The position numbers were made by a program, and so were the translations under genes. Positions 38,024-46,258 of a DNA stretch of 64,000 nt are shown one piece after another; position 1 is the stretch's first letter, and every line of letters begins with the position of its first letter. This stretch comes from Magnetococcales bacterium WMHbin3 (GTDB lineage: Bacteria > Pseudomonadota > Magnetococcia > Magnetococcales > Magnetaquicoccaceae): assembly GCA_002753185.1 (NCBI GenBank), contig PDZX01000010.1, forward strand, positions 26,071-90,070, given 5' to 3'. A model generated the notes under the pieces. That model saw only the letters and a list, made by a program, of their open reading frames with translations. It did no database searches and was not told where the DNA came from.

Positions 38024-38161
38024 TACCTGGTCCCCTCCACATATTCATGGCATCTCCACCGGCCAAGCCTCCCGGCCTTCAGGCCGACATCGATGCCCAC
38101 CGATCCCCACCGCCCACATGGGCGGCACCAGTGCATAAACAGCCCGTCGCATACCTCCGCT

Positions 38162-39277
38162 TCAGGGTGGCCCCTTAGCCCCAGCCGGTATTTCTCCTGG
38201 TGGGGTCATGACGCGCACGATGCGCCCCCCGGCGGTCATCCTCCTGGCCAGGCCCTCGGCAGCCTGTTGGCCGACTCCGTTGGAGTCCAGATCACACCAG
38301 ATGAAAAGCTCGCGGATCTCCGGGGGCAATTCCAGTGCCGCCATGCCGCCCGCCGTAACCGTGCTCCAAACTGGCTGTCCGGTTGCCAGCCTGATGGCCA
38401 ACGAGGTTTCCAACCCCTCGGCCACGCCCAAGTATTTCTCCGCAGCGTAAAGCCGGACAGCCGCGCCCCGAATCGCTCCTAGCCGAATTGGGGTCATCAG
38501 TTTTTTTGATGATGGCACGTCGGCCTTGCGCCCGTTGGGGGTCAAATATGTGCGGTGCAGGGTAACGGCCCGCCCGGTCATGTCCTGGACGAGTGACACC
38601 AGCGCCGGGTATCGCCCAACTTCCTGGCGGCCATCCCAATAAACAAGATTCGGATGGAACCGCACCACATCTGCCCCTGGCAAGTCAGCCAAGATCAAGC
38701 CCAAGCCCCGCCCGATCAGGTAGCGGCGCACCGGTTCCGCGTCGGAGTGGTCAAGCGGGACCGACGCCCTCCAGGTGACGATCAATCGTTCTCGCGCCCG
38801 TTGATCGTCGGCTGACTGGGGAATCGGTCTGGTGGGTGCCGGACGCGCCGAATATGCGCCGGTATGCGCCGGTCTCGTCGTGGCCCGGTTCCGGGGGTCG
38901 GATCGCTCCGGTTCCCACCGCCAGCCGGCATCGCGCGCCAGCTTGAAAAGCGACTTGATGCCGATGCCGCCCCCTTCCCGGATGCTTCGCCAAGTATCGC
39001 GGGTGTCGGCAAGGTTGTACGATGCGCCGCCCCGACTCCAGGAGTCGAACAGGGGGAATCCCGCCTGGTCGCCAAGTCCGTCCCTGAGTGCCGCAGCGAC
39101 GGTGAACCAGGTTTGCCGCTCGCATCCAGGGTCAAGCGCTGCCAGCGCCGACTCGATTTCGGGTTGGGTGGGAGGTTGCCCACGGGGGTCTGGCGCGGTA
39201 TACTGACTCCGCGTCCATGGTTTCCCGCCGGGTGAGTTCCCCGCTCCCCGGCGGTTTTCATTTTGCGTAGTGTCCAT
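38162..39277 (-). CDS. Primase-like protein with PriCT-type and Toprim domains
   Basis: 371 residues from ATG 39277. The N-terminal part (IESALAALDPGCERQTWFTVAAALRDGLG, with FDSWSRGGASYN) matches the PriCT-type helical domain of phage and plasmid primases. The C-terminal half has GVAEGLETSLAIRLATGQPVW and WCDLDSNGVGQQAAEGLARR, the Glu and Asp-x-Asp of a Toprim fold. No zinc finger or helicase domain follows; it ends after PAGAKGPP, so the helicase part may be lost or separate. Probably primes replication of the integrated element from the nearby iteron region. Confidence 0.75.
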   Translation of the reverse strand: MDTTQNENRRGAGNSPGGKPWTRSQYTAPDPRGQPPTQPEIESALAALDPGCERQTWFTVAAALRDGLGDQAGFPLFDSWSRGGASYNLADTRDTWRSIREGGGIGIKSLFKLARDAGWRWEPERSDPRNRATTRPAHTGAYSARPAPTRPIPQSADDQRARERLIVTWRASVPLDHSDAEPVRRYLIGRGLGLILADLPGADVVRFHPNLVYWDGRQEVGRYPALVSLVQDMTGRAVTLHRTYLTPNGRKADVPSSKKLMTPIRLGAIRGAAVRLYAAEKYLGVAEGLETSLAIRLATGQPVWSTVTAGGMAALELPPEIRELFIWCDLDSNGVGQQAAEGLARRMTAGGRIVRVMTPPGEIPAGAKGPP

Positions 39278-39291
39278 GATTGATCCCCACC

Positions 39292-39555
39292 TCACCGCCC
39301 GGCGGGTTGACGCACCGGCCTCGCGGACAGCCAAGCCAGGACAGCCGACTCCGGCCAACCAACGGAACGAACCGACAATTTTATGGGTTGGGGGAATCGC
39401 CCTTGCCTGATGGCATCGTACAGGCTCGATGTCGGCAACCCGGTCAAAAACTCGACTTGCGGACGTCTCAGGATGCGGTCAAGATGGCGCGCCGGATCGG
39501 GTGGCGCGATGCTGTTGAAGGTAGAACGGGGAACGGCGAAATTTGGTTCGGCCAT
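39292..39555 (-). CDS. AlpA family phage-type transcriptional regulator
   Basis: 87 residues. LDRILRRPQVEFLTGLPTSSLYDAIRQGRFPQPIKL is the winged-helix core of AlpA-type regulators, followed by VGWPESAVLAWLSAR. AlpA proteins control integrase or excision genes of prophage-like elements. It lies 14 bp before the primase start in the same direction, so the two may be co-transcribed. Complete. Confidence 0.85.
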   Translation of the reverse strand: MAEPNFAVPRSTFNSIAPPDPARHLDRILRRPQVEFLTGLPTSSLYDAIRQGRFPQPIKLSVRSVGWPESAVLAWLSARPVRQPAGR

Positions 39556-39698
39556 TTTCGGAACTCCTCATGAGCAAGGAATGTTGAAGTTGGCCGTAAT
39601 CTAAATGCTTGATTTGTAGATTATCTATTGCAAATGTTCCGCTCTGGAACGACTGTTGACCAATCGTTCCGATCCGGTATTTTTGGTTTACAAAAATG

Positions 39699-40433
39699 CT
39701 ACTCCGATCGTCGTTTGACGACCGCTCCCTTCAAATCTTTCAACGCATTTTTAATTGTGCTTACTTTATAATCTTCATATCCAGTTTCACGAATATGTTG
39801 CGCCATATCATCTAATGTCCAGCCTGGATGGTCTTTCCACAACTGGATAGCCATTTCTCGCCAACTAGTCTTATTTTTTATGGATTCTTCGCTTCTAACT
39901 CGTGCGCTTTCTACACGACCGAGCCGCATTCCCTCGTGAACCTTCCTGCCTGTTTCCAAGTAAACTTCAACATCCCTCCTTGCGATAAATTCGCCAGAAA
40001 GAAAAAACTGTGCAAGTAGGTTTTTAATTTGCGGAAAATCGAAACATGCTGGACATTTATCCTTTATTTCTTCAAAAGAAATATTACCGGATTGAATGCA
40101 TTCTTCAAGATATTTTTCTTGATTGTCAATAAAAAAACAAATAAATTCAATCGCTTCTTTATTTTTATAGATAAATTCAGATGGCAAAATTTTTGATTTT
40201 ATATACTTATCGATCAAGAAGTCTTTCAAAAATATGTGGTCACAATCTTCAATTATAGGTTGTTCAAGGTGCCATGAGAATCCTCTATTTGAAAACTCCA
40301 CTTCATATGCATGGAATTCAAAAGATGGTAAAGCGGCAAATCTCGCATCAGTAATTTGCATAGAAAGTTCAAACTTGTCTTCGCAATAATGAATAATAAT
40401 TTTTTGCTGAATGATAAAATTTTGCTTTGGCAT
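39699..40433 (-). CDS. Hypothetical protein, AT-rich cargo of the element
   Basis: 244 residues, no recognised family. The N-terminal two-thirds are rich in Phe, Ile, Glu and Lys. The C-terminal part (WREMAIQLWKDHPGWTLDDMAQHIRETGYEDYKVSTIKNAL) looks like a helix-turn-helix of the kind found at the end of some phage-encoded proteins. Base composition is much more AT-rich than the integrase and primase genes beside it, indicating a separate origin. Preceded by GAGGAGG about 8 bp before the ATG. In such positions, accessory or defence genes are common; no direct evidence of function. Confidence 0.65.
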   Translation of the reverse strand: MPKQNFIIQQKIIIHYCEDKFELSMQITDARFAALPSFEFHAYEVEFSNRGFSWHLEQPIIEDCDHIFLKDFLIDKYIKSKILPSEFIYKNKEAIEFICFFIDNQEKYLEECIQSGNISFEEIKDKCPACFDFPQIKNLLAQFFLSGEFIARRDVEVYLETGRKVHEGMRLGRVESARVRSEESIKNKTSWREMAIQLWKDHPGWTLDDMAQHIRETGYEDYKVSTIKNALKDLKGAVVKRRSE

Positions 40434-40532
40434 ACACGCACCTCCTCAGGAGTCCTCAAAAAATCGCCCGGCCAGGTGGTTGAAGGAAGCCACTCTTCCC
40501 GCCGTCGCGGTAGGCCGGGCATCTCTCGGCGG

Positions 40533-41749
40533 TCAGACCGCCGTTGCATGCATAGGAACCACGTTGCGGTCCGCCAGCCGGTCAAGGTAGTCGGCCCACT
40601 CTTGCATCATGCGCCGACGCTCCGGCAGGTGTTCGGCATAGTTGTAGGCTGCCCGAACCGCGTTTCTCTCCGAGTGGGCAAGCTGGCGCTCGATGGCGTC
40701 ACGATTCCAGCCCATTTCATTCAATCTGGTGGATGCCATGCTCCGGAAACCGTGGGGGGTCATCTGTTCCTTGGTGAAGCCCAACCGGCGTAGCGCGGCC
40801 AGAACGGTATTTTCGCTCATGCATTGCAAAGGGCTTCGGACACTGGGGAAAACGAACCGGCCCGATCCGGTAAGGGGGTGGATCTCCCGCAGAATCTCAA
40901 CGGCTAGCCGCGCCAGGGGCACAATGTGTTGCTCGCGCATCTTCATCTTCGATCCGGGGATGCGCCATTCCGCACCGTCAAGGTCAACCTCGCCCCACTC
41001 CATGTTGCGCAATTCGCCTGGACGAACGAACAGCAAAGGTGACAGCCGCAAGGCGCAGCGGGTGACGAAATGTCCCTGGTAGCCGTCAATGGCGCGCAAC
41101 AGATCCGCCACCACCTTGGGATCGGTGAGGCTGGCCATGTGGGATACCTTGACCGGGGGGAGCGCGCCGCGCAGATCGGCGGCTATGTCGCGCTCGCAAC
41201 GCATGGTGGCGATGCCGTACCGGAAAACGCGCCCGCATGTTTGTTGGGCAAGATGCGCCGTCTCCAGTGCGCCCCGCCCCTCGATGCGACGCAAGACGGC
41301 CAGCAGATCCTTTGCCGTCACGTCGGATATCTTTTGCATGCCCAGCCAGGGGAATACATCCGCTGCCATGCGACGAATGACTTTGCTGGCGTGGCTCTCC
41401 GTCCATCTGGGTGACTGCTTGGCGAACCACTCCCTGGCAACGGCCTCGAAGCTGTCCGCCTCCCGGCTCTTGTCCATGGTCTTGATGATCTTGCGATGCT
41501 CGCCAGGGTCAATTCCTTCGGCCAGGAGTCGGCGGGCTTCCTCGCGCTTCTCCCTGGCCTGCTTGAGTCCGGTTTCAGGATAGACGCCAAGGGCCAAGGT
41601 CTTCCGCCTCCCGTCAAAGGCGTAGTCCATGCGGAAATACCGTCCAGCCGGATTGACGAGGAGATACATGCCGTCACCGTCGGTCAGCTTGATGAATTTT
41701 TTTCCAATGGGATCTTGGCGTTGCGGATCGCGGTATCGGTCAAGGGCAT
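40533..41749 (-). pseudogene. P4-type tyrosine integrase with a frameshift near its N-terminus
   Basis: Catalyses site-specific integration, here next to tRNA-Asn. The N-terminal MPLTDTAIRNAKIPLEK lies in one frame from ATG 41749. The rest, from KLTDGDGMYLLV to the end, is in another frame; the two meet at a run of seven A's (41697-41703, minus-strand sense), where one added A restores a continuous 405-residue protein. Catalytic residues are intact: Arg in RPGELRNMEW, HGFRSMAST, His in LAHSERNAVR and Tyr in AAYNYAE. A shorter protein from ATG 41669 would lack part of the arm-binding domain. Could also be a sequencing error or slippage-controlled. Confidence 0.75.
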
Positions 41750-41839
41750 CGTAACGGTATCTCCCTCGCGGTATGTGGAAAATACCGCAAAAAATACCGG
41801 CTGTCTACGGTATCTTTCAGAACTCCCCGGAACACTGTT

Positions 41840-41906
41840 TTGGGATTTTTGTTTGATTTTGAAGGGGTTTCGGAACTTCTCGGCACTCTTCGGAAGGATT
41901 TTTGGC
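41840..41906. other. Attachment site at the 3' end of tRNA-Asn (integrase-proximal)
   Basis: Sequence adjoining and including the tRNA CCA end, matched by the diverged copy at 35174-35237. TACCGCAAAAAATACCGG (41783-41800) and two GGTA motifs of opposite sense lie between it and the integrase gene and resemble integrase arm sites. The core limits cannot be fixed from one copy. Confidence 0.5.
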
Positions 41907-41978
41907 TCCCTGACCCGGACTCGAACCAGGGACAAGGTGGTTAACAGCCACCTGCTCTACCAACTGAGCTATCAGGGA
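41903..41978 (-). tRNA. tRNA-Asn (anticodon GTT)
   Basis: Acceptor arms TCCCTGA and TCAGGGA with discriminator G and encoded CCA; D-arm region AGCTCAGTTGGTAGAGC; anticodon stem GGTGG/CCACC around CTGTTAA (anticodon GTT); T-arm with GGTTCGAGTCC. 76 nt including CCA, folds without mismatches in the main stems. Used as the integration target of the neighbouring element. Confidence 0.96.
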
Positions 41979-42136
41979 ATCGTTCGACAAATTAGCCGGT
42001 TTTTTCGGGCGAGTCAAGCAAATTTTTTGACCCGTTGTGACCTCATCCGCGCAGCGTCAACCGCAACCACATGGCACATCGCTTGCTTGAGATTCCACAG
42101 CCTCAACCCAAACCACTTCTCCCAACGGAGGGTAAC

Positions 42137-42373
42137 ATGGATCTCATCAGTGCCGCCGGTTTCCTGATCCAACGCGCAGTGCAAACCGCTACCCAATTGC
42201 AGCATCAACACTCCCGCGAAAAAGAGACACGCACCAGCCCGGTCGTGGCCCGCGACAAGCACGACGCCGCCCTGGGCGAACCCATCGTCACCCCGGTGCG
42301 CTCCTCCGCCTATCGCGTGACCATCTCGCCGGCCGCCCTGCAGCGCCTGACGGTCAGCAGCGTCGCCTCCTGA
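42137..42373 (+). CDS. Small hypothetical protein
   Basis: 78 residues, MDLISAAGFLIQRAVQTATQ followed by a polar, His/Gln/Arg-rich middle and SAYRVTISPAALQRL near the end. ATG has GGAGG 5 bp upstream. No family recognised. Lies between tRNA-Asn and the NnrS-like gene; codon use is host-like. The amphipathic N-terminal helix may associate with membranes; unproven. Confidence 0.55.
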   Translation: MDLISAAGFLIQRAVQTATQLQHQHSREKETRTSPVVARDKHDAALGEPIVTPVRSSAYRVTISPAALQRLTVSSVAS

Positions 42374-42388
42374 GCCGCCAGGCAAATA

Positions 42389-43579
42389 TTGCCCATTCCA
42401 CGGCTCGGAACGTTGAAAATTTTTTCCCGCGCGGCCCAGGGGTTCCACATCTTCTTCACCCTGGCGGGACTCTGGGCCGTGCTGGCCATGGCCGCCTGGC
42501 TCGCCATCCGCGCGGGCCTTCTGCCATCTCCCGATGGCAACCTGCCAACGGCGTGGATCCATGGCCACGAGATGCTCTTCGGCTTCACCGCCGCCGCCGC
42601 TGCGGGCTTCATGCTCACCGCCACGCCGGTCTGGTCCAGGACCCCGGCGCTGACCGGCCCACCCCTCCAGGGCATCGCCGTCGCCTGGCTCCTGGGCCGT
42701 GCCGGCATGATCTTCCCGCACCTCCTGCCACCCTGGTGGTCCGCCCTGGCCGATGCCCTCTTCTTCCTGGGTTTCCTCGCCTTCATCTCTCCCACCCTGT
42801 GGGCCACCGGCAATCGGGTGCATCGCATCTTCCCCATCCTCCTGGGGCTGTTCGCCGCAGGCGACCTCCTCTTCCACCTGGAAACCCTTTTCGGCTTTCC
42901 CACCGCCCGCGCCGGCCTGGGACTCGGCGGCAACGCCATCCTCTTCTTCCTGGTCATGACCGGCGGACACATCATGCCCATGTTCACCCGCGAGGCCCTC
43001 AAGGCCAGGGGGGTCGATCTGGCCTTTCCCATCTCCCCGGCACTGGAAATCCTCGGAGCCGTCACCATGTTTCTGCTGGTGCTGGCGGACCTCTTCCTGC
43101 CGGACCACCCCCTGGTCGCCTGGAGCTGTCTGGCCGCCGGTCTCGTCCAGGTCGTCCGCTTCCTGCGCTGGCATGGACACAAAACCCTCCATGACCCATT
43201 GCTCTGGGTGCTCCATTTGGGATACTTTTGGTTGGTGGCGGGTTTGCTGCTGCGGGGCTTCGCCCGGCTCACCGGGAGCCATGACGACGTCTCGGTTCGG
43301 CACGCCCTGTACGTCGGGGCCATGGGACTCTTCACCCTGGGCATCATGTCCAGGATCTCCCTGCTCCATACCGGACGTCCGGCAGTGGCCCCGCGCGCGG
43401 CTACCATGGCCTTCCTCACGGTTGCCAGCGCGGCGGTGATTCGGGTATTCCTCTTCTCTGGACACCCCACCCTCGCCACCTGGCTGGCCGGCGGACTGTG
43501 GATCGTCGCCTATGCGTTGTTTTGCGCTGCTTTCTTGCCCATTCTAACCGCTCCCGATCCGGCCAGACCGGCGGGATGA
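42389..43579 (+). CDS. NnrS family heme/copper membrane protein
   Basis: Twelve-helix membrane protein of the NnrS family, linked to nitric oxide tolerance and denitrification and reported to bind heme and copper. Family motifs: WIHGHEMLFGF, GGHIMPMFTREALKARG, HALYVGAMGLFTLGIMSR and LLHTGR. The conserved His residues are intact. 396 residues from TTG 42389; TTG 42413 gives a slightly shorter start with GGAA upstream. No nir, nor or Crp/Fnr gene adjoins it. Confidence 0.88.
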   Translation: MPIPRLGTLKIFSRAAQGFHIFFTLAGLWAVLAMAAWLAIRAGLLPSPDGNLPTAWIHGHEMLFGFTAAAAAGFMLTATPVWSRTPALTGPPLQGIAVAWLLGRAGMIFPHLLPPWWSALADALFFLGFLAFISPTLWATGNRVHRIFPILLGLFAAGDLLFHLETLFGFPTARAGLGLGGNAILFFLVMTGGHIMPMFTREALKARGVDLAFPISPALEILGAVTMFLLVLADLFLPDHPLVAWSCLAAGLVQVVRFLRWHGHKTLHDPLLWVLHLGYFWLVAGLLLRGFARLTGSHDDVSVRHALYVGAMGLFTLGIMSRISLLHTGRPAVAPRAATMAFLTVASAAVIRVFLFSGHPTLATWLAGGLWIVAYALFCAAFLPILTAPDPARPAG

Positions 43580-43598
43580 CCCTCGCGGGAGGTACTCG

Positions 43599-44333
43599 AT
43601 GAGCGAACTCCATTTCAAGGCGCTCGGCCAGGACGGCGCCTGCTGCCACGGCGGCTCCGGCCGCTGGAACACCAACGGGGAATGGATGCCCACCATCCAT
43701 GGCAATCTCGCCCCCTGCACCCGTGGCTACCACTTGTGCCGCGCTCACGATCTGATCGAATGGATCGGCCCGGTCATCTGGATCGCCGAGGGCCAGGGCA
43801 GATCCTTCGTCTCCCCGCAATACCTCATCTTCCAGGAGGCCAGGGTGGTCCGCTCCCTGCCCGCCTGGACCCCGGTAGTGGCCCGCCGCTTCGCCGCAGA
43901 GTGCGCGCAACGGGTGTTGCCCATCGTCGAGGAGCGCCTCCCCGCCGAGACCCTTCCGCGTCAAACCATCGAAGCCGCGTGGGAATTCGCCGACGGCTCG
44001 CTGGCCTTCCCCCGTCTCGCCGAACCGGCCCAACGTGCCTGGCAGCTCGCCCGCCAACTGGATGGCGCCGCGCGTGACGCCGTGATCGCGGCCTATGGCG
44101 CCGTGGTCTGGGAAGCGGACGGTATGGCGGCCTGGGCCGCCGCCGGATCGGCCAGAAGCGCGGCGGCTGCCATCGTCAGGGAGAAGACCATGCAAGAGGC
44201 CAAGGCGAACAATCTCCATCCCCGCGAGGCGGAAAAGAAGGCCGATAGCGCCGCCGCCGCCGCCCTGCGCGCCGAACGGGAGTGGCAGTCCGGTCGCCTG
44301 TTCGCACTGCTCGGCGATCTCGAGGCGGAATGA
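43599..44333 (+). CDS. Hypothetical protein of a type common in phages and actinobacteria-like accessory regions
   Basis: 244 residues. GKWN-like opening (HGGSGRWNTNGEWMP), then PCTRGYHLCRAHDLIEWIGPVIWIAEGQG, resembling widespread uncharacterised proteins in which a small beta domain is followed by helices with repeated Ala-rich stretches (AAWAAAGSARSAAAAIV). No catalytic motif recognised. Starts 20 bp after the NnrS-like gene with GGGAGG upstream, so they may be co-transcribed. Family number not asserted. Confidence 0.65.
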   Translation: MSELHFKALGQDGACCHGGSGRWNTNGEWMPTIHGNLAPCTRGYHLCRAHDLIEWIGPVIWIAEGQGRSFVSPQYLIFQEARVVRSLPAWTPVVARRFAAECAQRVLPIVEERLPAETLPRQTIEAAWEFADGSLAFPRLAEPAQRAWQLARQLDGAARDAVIAAYGAVVWEADGMAAWAAAGSARSAAAAIVREKTMQEAKANNLHPREAEKKADSAAAAALRAEREWQSGRLFALLGDLEAE

Positions 44334-44340
44334 ACCGGCC

Positions 44341-45066
44341 TCATTCCCTCTCTGCCAGCAGGGTCTGCGCCGCGAGATAATCTTCCGGCACGCCGATGTC
44401 GATGAAATCGCCGTCGCTCACCACTGCGGCCACGTGCAACGTCGCGATGCGCGCCTGGAGATAATCGCTCTCGAAGGAGAAGCACCCGGTCAGCGCCTCC
44501 CGCAACGCCGTGGAGATCAGGAACACCCCGCCGTTGATCCGGCCCGGTCCTCCCACGCCCTTCTCCCGAAATCCCGTGACCCGCCCGTTGTCGTCGAGGC
44601 TCACCGCCCCATAGCGGCCACAATCCGCCATCGGCTTGACGGCCATCGTCACCTCGGCCCCCTGACGGACGCGGCATGCCACCAGTCGGGCCAGGGGCAC
44701 GTCGAACCAGGTATCCCCGTTGAGCAGAAACGCCTCCGATCCGCGTACCCGCGCCAGTCCCAACCGGATCCCCCCGGCGGTCCCCAGAGGCTCTTCCTCC
44801 ACGGCGTAGTCCAATTCCATCCCCTGGAAACGCGCGCCGAAACCCTCCATGATCACTTCGCGGCGATAGCCCACCGAAAGAATCACCCGTCGCACCCCCT
44901 GGCGCGCCAGCCAGCCCAGCAGGCGGGCCAGAAAGGGCCTGCCCGCCACCGGGGCCATGGGCTTCGGCAGTTCCGGAACCAGCGAACGCAGTCGTTTGCC
45001 CAGCCCGCCCGCCAGCACGATGGCCTCGTCGGGAAAGATTTCTGCTTGCTTGACGTTGACAATCAT
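44341..45066 (-). CDS. hddC: Sugar-1-phosphate nucleotidyltransferase, HddC-like
   Basis: 241-residue nucleotidyltransferase. The nucleotide-binding loop is AIVLAGGLGKRLRSLVPELPKPM and the metal-site region is AFLLNGDTWFD; EEEPLGTAGGIR is also typical. Closest in style to D-glycero-alpha-D-manno-heptose 1-phosphate guanylyltransferase. A GmhA isomerase gene follows upstream in the same direction, supporting a GDP-heptose pathway; the matching kinase (HddA) and phosphatase (GmhB) are not in the window. A glucose-1-phosphate-type specificity cannot be excluded. Confidence 0.8.
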   Translation of the reverse strand: MIVNVKQAEIFPDEAIVLAGGLGKRLRSLVPELPKPMAPVAGRPFLARLLGWLARQGVRRVILSVGYRREVIMEGFGARFQGMELDYAVEEEPLGTAGGIRLGLARVRGSEAFLLNGDTWFDVPLARLVACRVRQGAEVTMAVKPMADCGRYGAVSLDDNGRVTGFREKGVGGPGRINGGVFLISTALREALTGCFSFESDYLQARIATLHVAAVVSDGDFIDIGVPEDYLAAQTLLAERE

Positions 45067-45168
45067 GGCACTAAACCATCATTAAGGGTTCGATGACGCG
45101 GATGGCGAAAGTCGATGCTCGCGAGGAGATGATAATCCGCGTCCAGTTTGGAATCTACGGTTTGAATT

Positions 45169-45589
45169 TATTAGGGGTCCAGGGGGATTATCCCCCTGGT
45201 GGGATCCAAGGGCAAAGCCCTTGGGACTTTGACTTTGCGCGCTCTTCTCATGAAGCTTTTTTTCGCGCGCCTTTTGCGCGAAAAAAAGCGCCGCGCGCCG
45301 CCTTCGCTGGCTCACTTTTCGTTTCCGCTTTTTGGAAACGAAAAGTGAGCCAGCATAATGCTCCAGCCCGATGGGCAATACGCAGGCTCACTCGTACAAA
45401 CCGAGTGATTTGAGGCGCGCTGCGCTTTTTTTCGCGCAAAAGGCGCGCGAAAAAAAGCTTTTGATAAAGCGCGCTGGATACCAAGTGCTCACGCCCTTGG
45501 ATCCCACCAGGGGCTCACGCCCCTGGACCCCACCAAGGGATCACGCCCTTGGTGGGGTCCAGGGGGATAATCCCCCTGGACCCCTAATA
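45169..45589. repeat. Nested palindromic non-coding element of about 420 bp
   Basis: Three layers of inverted repeats share one centre. Outer arms 45169-45199 and 45559-45589 are a perfect 31-bp match (TATTAGGGGTCCAGGGGGAT...), and each arm is itself a palindrome. Middle arms 45253-45290 and 45423-45460 match perfectly over 38 bp. An inner 21-bp stem, 45306-45326 with 45334-45354, closes on a 7-nt loop. Smaller hairpins (CAAGGGCAAAGCCCTTG; CCCTTGG units near 45495-45555) fill the gaps. No coding frame is convincing. It separates hddC from gmhA. Confidence 0.85.
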
Positions 45590-45618
45590 CTTATAAGTCG
45601 GTACCATTCTATGCGACA

Positions 45619-46236
45619 TCATTGCCTGGCAAGAAACCCGCGCTCCAACAGGCTCTCCTCGATGGCCTCCATGAGGGCGTGGCCAAGGGTGATATGCACC
45701 TCCTGAATCCGTCCGGTCTCCCGCGAGGGGACGACGATGGCCAGGTCGCACCAGGGCAACGCCTGCCCCCCCTTGCCGCCCAACAGGCCCAGAGTGTGGA
45801 TGCCGAGAGCGCGAGCAGTCTTCAGGGCCTCGGTGACATTGGGGGAATTGCCGGAAGTGGTGATGCCAATCAGGACATCCCCCCTGCGGCCCAGGGACTG
45901 AGTCATACGAGCGTAGAAGACCTCGTAGCTGTAATCGTTGCCGCAGGCGGTCATGGAGGAAGTGTCCATGGCCAGCGCCAAGGCCGGCAGACCCTGACGG
46001 TTGACATCCGGTCGCAGGCGGACCAGCAACTCGGCGGCCAGGTGCTGGGCATCGGCGGCGGAACCGCCATTGCCGCAAAACAGAAGCTTGCCACCAGCGG
46101 CGATGGCATCGGCGCACAACAGGGCCATGCGGGCGGTGATGGCCGGGATCTCGGTGGTCAACACCTGGCGCTTCAACTCGATGGAGCGCTCCAGGAGGGC
46201 GCTCACGTGGGCGGTGGTCGTGGTGACCTGGGACAT
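45619..46236 (-). CDS. gmhA: Phosphoheptose isomerase
   Basis: Converts sedoheptulose 7-phosphate to D-glycero-D-manno-heptose 7-phosphate, the first step of ADP- or GDP-heptose synthesis. SIS domain with LLFCGNGGSAADAQHLAAEL, LAMDTSSMTACGNDYSYE and GITTSGNSPNV; HITLGHALMEAIE near the C-terminus holds the conserved His. 205 residues, normal. Shares orientation with hddC but is separated from it by the palindromic element; a HAD gene lies 22 bp upstream. Confidence 0.92.
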   Translation of the reverse strand: MSQVTTTTAHVSALLERSIELKRQVLTTEIPAITARMALLCADAIAAGGKLLFCGNGGSAADAQHLAAELLVRLRPDVNRQGLPALALAMDTSSMTACGNDYSYEVFYARMTQSLGRRGDVLIGITTSGNSPNVTEALKTARALGIHTLGLLGGKGGQALPWCDLAIVVPSRETGRIQEVHITLGHALMEAIEESLLERGFLARQ

Positions 46237-46258
46237 GGAATGTCTCTCCTTGCTGGAT

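Noticed and set aside
42014..43465. Minus-strand frame opposite the NnrS-like gene
   Set aside because: Composition is Glu/Gly/Gln-rich and repetitive, with no fold; the plus strand encodes a clear family.
45169..45589. Insertion sequence
   Set aside because: No transposase frame, and inverted repeats are nested rather than terminal only.
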